Below are positions 1 to 7,530 of a stretch of DNA of 34,895 nt, in pieces. This stretch comes from Deltaproteobacteria bacterium. Lineage in GTDB: Bacteria; Desulfobacterota; BSN033; WVXP01. A model generated the notes under the pieces. That model did not search any database and was not told where the DNA came from. It worked only from the letters and a program-made list of their open reading frames with translations. The stretch lies in assembly GCA_019308905.1 (NCBI GenBank), contig JAFDHF010000046.1, positions 1 through 34,895 of the forward strand. The letters are read 5' to 3'. The translations under genes and the position numbers were made by a program. The first letter of the stretch is position 1, and each line of letters begins with the position of its first letter.

Positions 1-113
1 AGCGATCTCTTGAACAACCTTTGTTCAGTCGCTAATCGAAGAGCGGCTTACCTGGCCGGTACGAGCCGTTCTGTCGGGAGGGGGTGGCCGTTAAGGCCGC
101 TTCCTACCCGGAT
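1..113 (+). mobile_element. Group II intron 3' end (domains V and VI)
   Basis: Bases 41-71 fold like a group II intron domain V. There is a lower helix (41-49 with 63-71) with the catalytic A42-G43-C44 triad and the characteristic G43-U69 wobble, a two-base bulge (A61, C62) on the 3' strand and a short upper helix. The loop is not GNRA and the upper helix is short, which is atypical. Bases 75-110 form domain VI: a long helix with a single unpaired A at 106, seven bases before a 3' end at 113 that reads AT, as expected for the branch-point A. An upstream 7-bp hairpin (11-27) may belong to domain IV. The reverse transcriptase and the 5' part lie outside the window. Structure was folded by eye. 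Confidence 0.62.
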
Positions 114-292
114 TGAGAAAAGGTTATAAGAAGAGGCAACAAAGCCCTGCTGAGAGGGCTTAGGAAACCAATACCCACGCGATATGGCCAGGATGATTTG
201 ACAAATTTATGCGCCTCGGGCGTAATTTGTCAGGAATCGAGTTCAAAAGGAAACTTTTTGTATAAAACAGGAAAATTCAAAGGTCTCGACTT
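114..292 (+). promoter_or_regulatory. Leader of the sigma-54 activator gene, with two hairpins
   Basis: There is no ORF here. A hairpin with arms AAGCCCT/AGGGCTT lies at 142-161. A stronger inverted repeat has arms TGACAAATT (199-207) and AATTTGTCA (224-232), extended inward by four more pairs after a bulge. The left arm overlaps a TTGACA hexamer (198-203) that could be a sigma-70 -35 box, but the best -10 partner is poor. The repeat may be an operator for control of the regulator gene. No U-tract follows either hairpin, so terminators are less likely. Confidence 0.35.
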
Positions 293-1690
293 ATGCCTAA
301 GGGTATCAGAAAACTGTTAGATGATATTGATGAAGTATTGTTACTGGCTTTTATCGACAACCCTTATGAATGTCCCATTCTGATCGATGAAAAGGGCATC
401 ATCCGTTACATGAGTCGTTACAATAGCAAGGTTTATGGGATGAGACCGGAGGAGGCCGTGGGGAAGCACATCAAGGAGGTGGTCAAGACCTCTCGCCTGG
501 ATACCGTGCTAAGGACGGGAAAGGCCGAGATCGGCAAGGAGTTTTACGTGGGGGGGCGAAAGCGGATCATTGCCAGGCTACCCCTGAGGGACGCTGAGGG
601 CCGGGTAGTCGGCGGCGTGGCCAAACTCATGTTTCACCACGCGGAAAAGATTTCCGAACTGTATCATCGTATGGAGATTCTTGAAGAGCATCTCAAATAC
701 TATCAGAGCGAGATCGCATCCCTGAAGCGGGTCGCCTATGGAATGGGGCGGCTTATCGGCGAGTCCAAACCCATGCGTGAGGTAAAGAAGTTGGTGCTTC
801 AGGCCGCCGCGAGTGATGCCTCGGTTTTGATTACAGGGGAATCCGGTACGGGCAAGGAACTTCTCGCCGAAACAATCCACCAGAAAAGCAATAGGGCCGC
901 GGGGCCTCTCATCAAGGTGAACTGTGCGGCCATCCCCCATGATCTTATCGAAAGTGAACTCTTCGGCTATGAAGGCGGTTCATTTACCGGCGCCCGGGAG
1001 CGCGGCAAGCCCGGAAAATTCGAACTGGCCAACGGGGGAACGATTTTCCTGGACGAGATCGGGGACATGCCCCTCCGGATGCAGGCCAAACTCCTGCGGG
1101 TGATTCAGGAATACGAGATCGAGCGGATAGGGGGGACGAAGCCGGTCAAGCTCGATTTCCGTGTCATTGCCGCAACGAACCGGGATATCGAAAAGATGAT
1201 CAAAAACGGGAGCTTTCGCATTGATCTTTACTACCGGATCAACGTTTTTGAAATTAATGCCCCCAGCCTCCGAGACATGGTGGAGGACATTCCGAGAATT
1301 GCTTATCATTTCCTGTCCATTTACAGAGAAAAGCGGCCTCAATCTCCCAAGCGCATATCGGACGAGGCGATGGAACTACTCAAGCGTTACAGTTGGCCCG
1401 GAAATGTGAGGGAGCTGAGAAACATTATAGAAAGAGCCATGACCGTTGCCGAAGGAAATGAAATTACCGTTAAGGATCTGCCCAAGCGGATACGGGAGTT
1501 TTATCGGGAGGGCTACGATAATATGCATGTCACGGGGCCTCTGCGTGAAATGCTCATGGATGCCGAACGGCGTATTATTTGCGAGGCCTTGCGGATGGCG
1601 GACGGGAACAAGAGCAAGGCGGCCCGGATCCTGGGGATTCACAGGACCGGCCTGTACCAGAAAATGAAACGATACGGTCTGAGTGTATAA
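293..1690 (+). CDS. PAS-containing sigma-54-dependent transcriptional activator, Fis-type HTH
   Basis: A 465-residue enhancer-binding protein. A PAS-like sensor lies at about 22-115, followed by a coiled linker (118-148), the AAA+ domain with Walker A GESGTGKE (182-189), the sigma-54 contact loop as GSFTGA (229-234, Ser in place of the usual first Ala), Walker B FLDE (252-255) and the arginine-finger region (308-319). A Fis-type helix-turn-helix ends the protein (about 422-461). There is no receiver domain, so it probably senses a small ligand through the PAS domain rather than a phosphorelay. It sits upstream of, and co-directional with, the catabolic genes. A palindrome and a sigma-54 promoter follow directly, so it is the likely activator of this island. 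The target and the ligand are inference. Confidence 0.93.
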   Translation: MPKGIRKLLDDIDEVLLLAFIDNPYECPILIDEKGIIRYMSRYNSKVYGMRPEEAVGKHIKEVVKTSRLDTVLRTGKAEIGKEFYVGGRKRIIARLPLRDAEGRVVGGVAKLMFHHAEKISELYHRMEILEEHLKYYQSEIASLKRVAYGMGRLIGESKPMREVKKLVLQAAASDASVLITGESGTGKELLAETIHQKSNRAAGPLIKVNCAAIPHDLIESELFGYEGGSFTGARERGKPGKFELANGGTIFLDEIGDMPLRMQAKLLRVIQEYEIERIGGTKPVKLDFRVIAATNRDIEKMIKNGSFRIDLYYRINVFEINAPSLRDMVEDIPRIAYHFLSIYREKRPQSPKRISDEAMELLKRYSWPGNVRELRNIIERAMTVAEGNEITVKDLPKRIREFYREGYDNMHVTGPLREMLMDAERRIICEALRMADGNKSKAARILGIHRTGLYQKMKRYGLSV

Positions 1691-1774
1691 TATTTTCTAT
1701 ATGCAGCGTTATCTATTAACCACCAGCAAGCAGGGGAATCTGCGCTGTTCTTTGCTTCCCCCCTGAAGAGGGCA

Positions 1775-1806
1775 GCGGTATTGTAGAAAAATTTCTACAA
1801 TACCGC
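1775..1806. promoter_or_regulatory. Perfect palindrome, probable enhancer site for the activator
   Basis: The left arm GCGGTATTGTAGAAA (1775-1789) is the exact reverse complement of the right arm (1792-1806), with two A bases between. It is centred about 108 bp upstream of the -24 GG of the sigma-54 promoter at 1897-1912, a normal distance for an upstream activating sequence. It lies directly after the gene of a Fis-HTH activator. No U-tract follows, which argues against a terminator. Confidence 0.6.
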
Positions 1807-1896
1807 CTTGCGGCTGGACGGATTCCCTTCACTTCACGAAAGAAAGCATCTGGAAGTAATATGAAAATCAGGCAGATGCGCTCCATTAGCATTTAC

Positions 1897-1912
1897 TGGC
1901 CTGCTATTTGCA
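1897..1912 (+). promoter_or_regulatory. Sigma-54 promoter (-24/-12)
   Basis: The sequence TGGCCTGCTATTTGCA matches the sigma-54 consensus TGGCACG-N4-TTGCW at the invariant GG and GC, which are separated by exactly ten bases, and has a full TTGCA -12 element. It points toward the acyl-CoA operon, with a palindromic candidate enhancer upstream. The predicted start site is near 1924. Confidence 0.75.
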
Positions 1913-2267
1913 TCTCTAATACTCATAGAGCCGGAATCGATGGGCTCGGTTGAGGTTCCTGAGGGCGGGGAACCAACTTCCTGAGGGAATCGCAGTTCGG
2001 TAAGAGATGGGGATTAAAAAATGGGCGCCGTCAGCACACAGCCTTTGGCCCTGTGGGGGGATGCGTCGCAATGAGCAAAAATGGCACAAATAGAACATTT
2101 TGATAGGAGCCACTACGCTGACGTCTGCCTACCCCATTCGGAATTCAGGAATTTTCGGATGAAGTACAGAGCATTCGTTATGCGGGTTATGCGGAGGGAC
2201 CTGGATCGGCGGCAGCGTTCCCCGGGAAGTCGATCAGTATCTGTGCAGGAGTATTTTGGAGCATTTT
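1913..2267 (+). other. Long leader with direct and inverted repeats, no convincing gene
   Basis: A 10-bp direct repeat TTCCTGAGGG occurs at 1956-1965 and 1978-1987, a 22-bp period or about two helical turns. An inverted repeat GGTTCC/GGAACC (1955-1960 and 1969-1974) overlaps the first copy. These lie some 30-60 bp downstream of the predicted sigma-54 start and could be an operator or a leader structure. Open frames in this stretch lack ribosome binding sites and recognisable domains. Confidence 0.3.
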
Positions 2268-2375
2268 GTGGATTTTGAGGTCCCTGAGAAGCTTCGTCCC
2301 GTGCAGGAAAAGATTCGCGCTTTTGTGTTCGATGAACTGGAGCCGGTCTCGCGAATGGTTGAAGAGCAAGAATGA
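2268..2375 (+). pseudogene. Acyl-CoA dehydrogenase N-terminal remnant
   Basis: A GTG at 2268 with GGAG six bases upstream opens a 35-codon frame. It starts MDFEVPEKLRPVQEKIRAFV and goes on to a DELEPVSR-like segment, the typical first helix of acyl-CoA dehydrogenases. The frame then stops at 2373-2375 and the following DNA does not continue the family. It is therefore a 5' stub of a roughly 380-codon gene, left between the sigma-54 promoter and the 3-hydroxyacyl-CoA dehydrogenase gene. Too little remains to place a subfamily, and translation as a short peptide cannot be excluded. Confidence 0.55.
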
Positions 2376-2428
2376 AGAAAAGGAAAAGGTCATAGGGGAA
2401 AAAAGTTCCAGATACTGGAGGTATTGTG

Positions 2429-3310
2429 ATGGAAATTAAAAAGATCTTTGTTGTTGGAAGCGGCTTAATGGGAGCAGGGATTACGCAGGTCTGTGCCCAG
2501 GCCGGCTATGGGGTCACTATGATGGATGTCGAGGAGGAGATCATCCAGAAGGGGCTGAAGAACATTCAGTGGTCCGTCTCCAAGCTGGTGGAGAAGAAAA
2601 AGGTTGCAGGGACATGCGAGGAAATAATGGGAAGGATTACGTGGGATACCAGGCTGGAAGCTGCCGCCGATGCAGATTTTGTGTTTGAGGCCGTGTTCGA
2701 GGATTTGGAGCTCAAGAGCCGGGTGTTTTCGGAACTGGACAGGATCTGTGCTCCCGGAACCATTTTCGGCACCAACACGTCCGCCATACCCATCACCGAA
2801 ATCGCAGAGGCGACCGGGAGGCCGGACAAGGTCGTGGGCACGCATTTTTTCAGCCCGGTTCCCATGATGAGGGTGGTGGAAGTCATCAAGGGCCTAAAGA
2901 CCTCCGAGCAAACCCTGAAGACAGCCACCGAACTGTGCGAAAGCCTGGGAAAGGAGGTCATCAGGGTGAACAAGGATGTCGCGGGCTTTGCTCTGAACCG
3001 GTTCAATGCGCCTGCCACGGTTGAGGCCATCCGCCTGGTAGAATTGGGCGTGGTATCGGTGGAAGACCTGGACAAGGGCGCGAGACTCGGATTCGGGAGG
3101 CCGATGGGCCCGTTTGAAACGGGAGACATGGCAGGGCTGGACGTGGGACTGAACGCCATTTCAGCCATGTACCAGGAGACGGGAGATCCCAAGTTCAAAC
3201 CCCCCATGCTTCTTCAGCGCAAGGTCAAGGCTGGGCAGCTCGGAAGAAAGACGGGTATCGGTTGGTACCGGTATGACGAAAACGGAAAGAAGATCGGACC
3301 CGCGGATTGA
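2429..3310 (+). CDS. hbd: 3-hydroxyacyl-CoA (3-hydroxybutyryl-CoA) dehydrogenase
   Basis: A 293-residue protein that oxidises (S)-3-hydroxyacyl-CoA to 3-oxoacyl-CoA with NAD+. The N-terminal Rossmann motif GSGLMGAGI (residues 10-18) binds NAD, N117-S118 lie in the NTSAI segment, H139 is the catalytic histidine of the HFFSPVP motif, and E151 is its partner. The C-terminal dimerisation domain begins near GFALNR (186-191). Length and motifs fit the short stand-alone PaaH/Hbd type without a fused crotonase. ATG 2429 is preferred over GTG 2426 because GGAGG (2417-2421) is then seven bases away. It is the first intact gene after the sigma-54 promoter. The next gene encodes the preceding beta-oxidation step. 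Confidence 0.93.
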   Translation: MEIKKIFVVGSGLMGAGITQVCAQAGYGVTMMDVEEEIIQKGLKNIQWSVSKLVEKKKVAGTCEEIMGRITWDTRLEAAADADFVFEAVFEDLELKSRVFSELDRICAPGTIFGTNTSAIPITEIAEATGRPDKVVGTHFFSPVPMMRVVEVIKGLKTSEQTLKTATELCESLGKEVIRVNKDVAGFALNRFNAPATVEAIRLVELGVVSVEDLDKGARLGFGRPMGPFETGDMAGLDVGLNAISAMYQETGDPKFKPPMLLQRKVKAGQLGRKTGIGWYRYDENGKKIGPAD

Positions 3311-3364
3311 GGTGGTGGCTTTTCGCTGGGAAAACTCTAGATAAACACGAAAGGGGGTCTATTG

Positions 3365-4147
3365 ATGTCCAGGAAATACGTGAGCTGCACGATTGAAGAC
3401 AGGATTGCCGTTGTAACCATCGACAACCCTCCCATGAATGCGCTCTCCGATGCGGCCCGCGAAGAACTCGATGAGGTTTTCGAAGAGCTGGATGAGAATA
3501 TCGAGAATGCCATGGCCGTTATTCTCACGGGCGCCGGCGAGAAGGCCTTTGTGGCAGGTGCCGATATCAAGGTTTTTCCAACCCTCAACCCCGAAATCGC
3601 AAGGAGGCGGTTGAAACGGGGGAAGGCCTTGTTGCTCAAGATCGAAAACTTCGACAGGCCCGTTATCTGCGCCATCAACGGCTTCTGCCTCGGCCTCGGC
3701 CTTGAGCTGGCCATGTGCTGCGATATCCGCATTGCCGCGGAGCATGCCAAGCTGGGGCAGCCGGAAATCAATGTGGGCGTCATCCCGGGTGCCGGGGGAA
3801 CCCAGAGACTGGCCAGACTCGTGGGTGAAGGGATTGCAAAGGAGTTAATTTACACGGGTCGGTTCATTGATGCACAGGAGGCACAGCGGATCGGATTGGT
3901 GAACAAGGTGGTTCCGGGGAACGAACTGAGGCGCGAGGCTATGGAGATGGCCGAAGGCATTGCTGGCAAGCCTCCCCTAGCTGTCAGAGCCGCCAAGGAA
4001 GCGATCCATCAGGGGCTGAGTATGGCCCTGGATCAAGGGCTTGAGATCGAAATTGATCGCTGGAGCTACCTGTGCGGTACGGAAGATCAAAAGGAAGGGG
4101 CAGCGGCCTTTATTGAGAAACGCAAGCCTGTTTTCAAGGGAAGATAG
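3365..4147 (+). CDS. Enoyl-CoA hydratase (crotonase)
   Basis: A crotonase-fold protein of 260 residues, likely hydrating crotonyl-CoA or another 2-enoyl-CoA to the 3-hydroxyacyl-CoA. Both catalytic glutamates of true hydratases are present: E114 in the GLELAM segment and E134 in LGQPE, the correct 20 residues apart. The oxyanion-hole glycines are in AGADIK and GLGL. The C-terminal EKRKPVF helix end is typical. ATG 3365 is preferred over the in-frame TTG at 3362, with an AAAGGGGG ribosome binding site just upstream. It follows the dehydrogenase by about 50 bp. It is the only crotonase in this window with an intact catalytic pair. Confidence 0.92.
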   Translation: MSRKYVSCTIEDRIAVVTIDNPPMNALSDAAREELDEVFEELDENIENAMAVILTGAGEKAFVAGADIKVFPTLNPEIARRRLKRGKALLLKIENFDRPVICAINGFCLGLGLELAMCCDIRIAAEHAKLGQPEINVGVIPGAGGTQRLARLVGEGIAKELIYTGRFIDAQEAQRIGLVNKVVPGNELRREAMEMAEGIAGKPPLAVRAAKEAIHQGLSMALDQGLEIEIDRWSYLCGTEDQKEGAAAFIEKRKPVFKGR

Positions 4148-4308
4148 CCCGCTGGTCTGCAAACACCGAGGCGGGGGCGTCTGCCAGTGACCCGTACCCC
4201 CCGGGAGGGCCTGAGGCCTGGACACGGACATCCTTCGGTGCCCACCGGGGCGGCGTCTTTCCTGTGGAAGCGGCAAATTATCAATCGGAGTCTTTTCGGA
4301 GGACAGGT

Positions 4309-5721
4309 ATGACAGCATCACTCAGGGAATCTCTCGCGGCCATTGTGGGGGAGAAATACGTTAGCGAGCAGGAATACGTGAGGAAATCCTATACAAGGGG
4401 CCCGAGCTGGGGAAGAGGCGAGGCCCCAGCCATTGTGGTGAAGCCGTGCAAAACGGAAGAAGTGTCGGAGATCGTAAAGCTCGCCAACCAGCACAGCGTG
4501 CCCATCATCCCGCGCGGAGGCGGAGCCAGTACGGCGCTCGGCGGATTTCCGAAAAGCGAACGCGTTTCGGACAGTATCCTGGTGGATCTGACGCGCATGA
4601 ACCGCTTCCTGTACCTGGATGAAGAAAACATGGTCGCCGCCGCAGAGGCGGGGATCGTCCTGAGCGATCTCTCCACCATCATTGCCGAAAGGGGTTACCA
4701 CATGCACACCGTGGATATCCCCCAATACATCGATACCTTAGGCGGCGTCTTAAGCGGATTCAACGGCGGCGGAGAACCATCGGATCTCGCCGTGGTCGGG
4801 GAACTGGGCAATTTTATTCTTGGACTGGAAGTGGTTCTCCCCAATGGCGATATCATCACGACCGGCGCCGGACCCGGGACCAACCAGCATACAGAACATA
4901 TGGTGGACAGGACGCCCGGATCTCCCAATATCACGGGGATGTTCCTGGGCGACGCTGGTGTCTTCGGGATCAAGACGCGGGTGTATTTCCGGGTTTTTCC
5001 TAAACAGGGCGAGTTCACTTACGGCGCATTTCAATTTGAGAGCTTTGAGGAGATGTGGGCGGTCTTCTCGAAGTTGATGCGAGTCAATCCCTATCTCTAT
5101 ACGAGGATGGTGGGCATCCTGCCCGTCTGGGAGAAGAAATGGACCATCTTCTACGTGATACGGGGGGCAAAAGAAGAAATTGCATTCAGGAAAGCCTGGC
5201 TCGAGACCCTGTGCCGGGAGGGCGGGGGTGAGGAGATATCCAACACGCTGGCCAGGGATATCATCATGACGTTTTCGGGGCGGCAGTTGGGCAAGTACTA
5301 TGCCAGCCGGGGTAAGTTCAAGTATTTCGAACACATCTTGAGAAAGAGTGACGCGCCTGATTTCTTGCGGAAACAGGAAGGATTCATCAAGGAAAAGATG
5401 AGCGCCGCAGGACTGGACATATATGTCACAGACAGCGTCAAGTATATCGTCCCAAAGGAGCGTCACAGTGTAGTCATGGGGCATCTCTACTTCATGGACG
5501 AGGGCAAGATGAACGAAAAGGAGAAGGAAGCATTCGAACAGATCGGTTACGAGGAAGTAGATCATCTGCTGGAATACGGGGGATTTGTAGAGGGCGCTCA
5601 GGGAAACCTGACGCGGAAAAGCGCAAGCGTGTGGCAGCCGGAGTACCATCGTTTCGTGAAGGCTATCAAGAGCGCCCTTGATCCCAACAACATACTGAAT
5701 CCTGGATTGTGGAGACTGTGA
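4309..5721 (+). CDS. FAD-linked oxidase, GlcD/D-lactate dehydrogenase type
   Basis: A 470-residue soluble flavoprotein of the FAD-binding-4 (PCMH) plus FAD-oxidase C family. PRGGGAST (68-75) is the FAD pyrophosphate loop, GGVLSGFNGGG (145-155) and LGNFILGLEVVLPNG (166-180) complete the PCMH fold, and LDPNNILNPG near the C-terminus is the family signature. Proteins of this type oxidise 2-hydroxy acids or act as flavin electron-transfer partners to HdrD-like Fe-S proteins, and the substrate cannot be read from sequence. ATG 4309 has GGAGG (4298-4302) six bases upstream; an upstream in-frame GTG at 4264 lacks one. The stop overlaps the start of the next gene by one base, implying a coupled two-subunit enzyme. 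Confidence 0.85.
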   Translation: MTASLRESLAAIVGEKYVSEQEYVRKSYTRGPSWGRGEAPAIVVKPCKTEEVSEIVKLANQHSVPIIPRGGGASTALGGFPKSERVSDSILVDLTRMNRFLYLDEENMVAAAEAGIVLSDLSTIIAERGYHMHTVDIPQYIDTLGGVLSGFNGGGEPSDLAVVGELGNFILGLEVVLPNGDIITTGAGPGTNQHTEHMVDRTPGSPNITGMFLGDAGVFGIKTRVYFRVFPKQGEFTYGAFQFESFEEMWAVFSKLMRVNPYLYTRMVGILPVWEKKWTIFYVIRGAKEEIAFRKAWLETLCREGGGEEISNTLARDIIMTFSGRQLGKYYASRGKFKYFEHILRKSDAPDFLRKQEGFIKEKMSAAGLDIYVTDSVKYIVPKERHSVVMGHLYFMDEGKMNEKEKEAFEQIGYEEVDHLLEYGGFVEGAQGNLTRKSASVWQPEYHRFVKAIKSALDPNNILNPGLWRL

Positions 5722-6935
5722 TGATGGAGAAGGAGTATCTGAGAGCAATGGAATACAGCATCTATCGCTGTTCGGGGTTTGGCGTCTGCAAAGGCGGGTA
5801 CAAGAAGGATATCTCGCCCTGCCCCATGTACATGGTATCGGCCGGTTTCGAAGCCGAGACGCCCAGGGGGCTCATGACCCTCGCGCGGGAGATCCTGGAA
5901 GGGCGTCTGGAATATACCAAAGAGATGGCCGACATGGTCTACCGATGCACGGCCTGCGGGAACTGTCGGATCTTGTGCGGGGCCACGGACCGGAAAACGG
6001 GTGCGGTGCTGGTGGACCCTTCCGCCGTAGCGTCGGCCATGCGTGCGGACCTGGTGGAAAACAGCCTCATCCCCCCGGCCGTGAGGGATTTTCTCAAGAA
6101 TGTTTACCGTTATGGAAATCCCTATGGGGAACGTGCCGAAGACCGTGACCGGTGGGCGAGGGGTCTCGATATTGCCTTTTCCGGGCAGGAGTACCTTCTC
6201 TACGTCGGGTGTGTGGGTTCCTACGATGAACGGGGCCAGAAGATGGCCAGGGCCCTGGCTGGCCTGTTGAAGGAGGCGCGAGTGGAATTCGGCATCCTCG
6301 GCCGGGAGGAGCTGAACGACGGCAATGAGGTCAATATTGTCGGCGAAAAGGGCCTTTTTCAATATCTGGCGGAGGAAAACATACGGCGATTCAAAAGCCA
6401 AGGGGTCAGGAAGATCATTGCCCTTTCCCCGCATGCCTACAATACCATGAAAAATGATTATCCCGCCCATGGGGGCGATTTCGAGGTGTTTCATTATACG
6501 CAGATTTTGAGGGACTTGGTCGGCTCCGGAAGACTCCTGACGGGGGCCGGATCGGAAAAAACCGTCACGTATCATGACCCCTGTTTTCTGGGCCGGCACA
6601 ATGACGAATATGATGCCCCGAGAGAGGTCATTCGATCCATTCCGGGGATTAGGATGGTTGAAATGGAGAGGAATCGCACAAACTCCCTGTGCTGTGGCGG
6701 GGGCGGCGGCAATTTCTTCACCGATATCATCGGTACCAGGCCGGAAAGTCCCGCCAGGGTGAGGGTTCGGGAGGCCGTCCGGACCGGTGCGCAAATTCTG
6801 GCTGTTGCGTGCCCTTACTGCGCCAAGATGTTCGAGGACGCCCTCAAGACGGAGCAGCTTGAGGACAAGCTGGCGGTGAGGGATATTTCAGAATTGCTGC
6901 TTGAATCCATAAGAGAAGAAGGAGAGGCAAAATGA
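5721..6935 (+). CDS. Fe-S protein, GlcF/HdrD-like, with degenerate first CCG domain
   Basis: A 404-residue partner of the FAD oxidase. The N-terminal ferredoxin-like part is asymmetric. Its first set has only three cysteines (C17, C23, C34), and its second is C76-x2-C79-x2-C82-x3-C86. Two cysteine-rich (CCG) domains follow. The second is complete: C288, C324-C325 and C364-x2-C367. The first has lost its ligands: after C164 the usual CC is N199-D200 and the usual C-P-x-C is SPHA (236-239). Family knowledge says CCG domains bind noncubane [4Fe-4S] clusters in HdrB/HdrD, so this subunit should hold one such cluster. Start ATG 5721 overlaps the previous stop, with GGAG six bases upstream. A paralogue lies at 9046-10206. 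Confidence 0.85.
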   Translation: MMEKEYLRAMEYSIYRCSGFGVCKGGYKKDISPCPMYMVSAGFEAETPRGLMTLAREILEGRLEYTKEMADMVYRCTACGNCRILCGATDRKTGAVLVDPSAVASAMRADLVENSLIPPAVRDFLKNVYRYGNPYGERAEDRDRWARGLDIAFSGQEYLLYVGCVGSYDERGQKMARALAGLLKEARVEFGILGREELNDGNEVNIVGEKGLFQYLAEENIRRFKSQGVRKIIALSPHAYNTMKNDYPAHGGDFEVFHYTQILRDLVGSGRLLTGAGSEKTVTYHDPCFLGRHNDEYDAPREVIRSIPGIRMVEMERNRTNSLCCGGGGGNFFTDIIGTRPESPARVRVREAVRTGAQILAVACPYCAKMFEDALKTEQLEDKLAVRDISELLLESIREEGEAK

Positions 6936-7444
6936 AAGAGTTGGAAGTTCCTAAACTAACCTGGGAAGAGCGGTATCGCAGGATGATCGACATTGCCTAT
7001 GCGTTATCCACCACCTACAAAACCTTGTTGAAGGAGCAATACGGAGAGCAGACGGCCATTGAGATCTCCAAGAAGGTACAGGCTACCATGAGCGGTAGGT
7101 GTGCCAGAAAGCTCATACAATACTATGACCTGAAGCCCACGGTGGAAGATGTGATCAAGCTGATGAAACTGTACAGCTCAGAGGTCTGGGGCTATGGTGC
7201 GGACAAATACGTGGGAGCCTATCTGGAATCCCCCCGAAAAGGACTGTTCGTGAACAAGGTCTGCCGTATATGGGAAAAAAGGAAGGATTTCGGAGACGAA
7301 AACAGGAGCACGTGCCACATCAATTGCGCGGAGGAGTACGGCAGCCTGGCCCGGCAACTGGCGCCGCAGGTGAAGGTGACCGTGGGCAAGGCCTATCCCA
7401 AAGGGGATGACTGCTGCGAGTTCTTTATTGAGGAGCCGGAATGA
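6932..7444 (+). CDS. Small Cys-rich protein, ATC-hydrolase-like family
   Basis: A 170-residue cytoplasmic protein with no signal peptide. The C-terminal pattern resembles the L-2-amino-thiazoline-4-carboxylate hydrolase-like family (PF14196), recognised from memory and not searched: C128-x3-C132 followed by E134-E135, then GDDCCEFFIE (158-167). An extra Cys is at 111. The reaction in this setting is unknown, and members often sit in anaerobic catabolic operons without a proven role. The ATG overlaps the preceding stop (ATGA), so it is co-translated with the first FAD/Fe-S pair. It separates that pair from the second pair. Confidence 0.6.
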   Translation: MKELEVPKLTWEERYRRMIDIAYALSTTYKTLLKEQYGEQTAIEISKKVQATMSGRCARKLIQYYDLKPTVEDVIKLMKLYSSEVWGYGADKYVGAYLESPRKGLFVNKVCRIWEKRKDFGDENRSTCHINCAEEYGSLARQLAPQVKVTVGKAYPKGDDCCEFFIEEPE

Positions 7445-7530
7445 TGGTGTTGTGTTCCCGGTCCTATGCGTAGATCGGGTATTCCGCCGGATAGGAGAAC
7501 CTGAAACGACGTCCATATGGAGGTTGCTGC

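Noticed and set aside
199-232. Hairpin upstream of the activator considered as a rho-independent terminator.
   Set aside because: The stem is AT-rich and no T-run follows. Operator is the better guess.
1775-1806. The TTTCTAC...GTAGAAA hairpin resembles the stem of Cas12a-type CRISPR repeats.
   Set aside because: There is only one copy, a perfect palindrome with a two-base centre, no spacers and no cas gene. An operator or enhancer site fits better.
5598-6794. A 398-codon minus-strand frame across the FAD oxidase and Fe-S genes.
   Set aside because: It lies antisense to clear Cys-motif coding sequence and its translation has no recognisable family.
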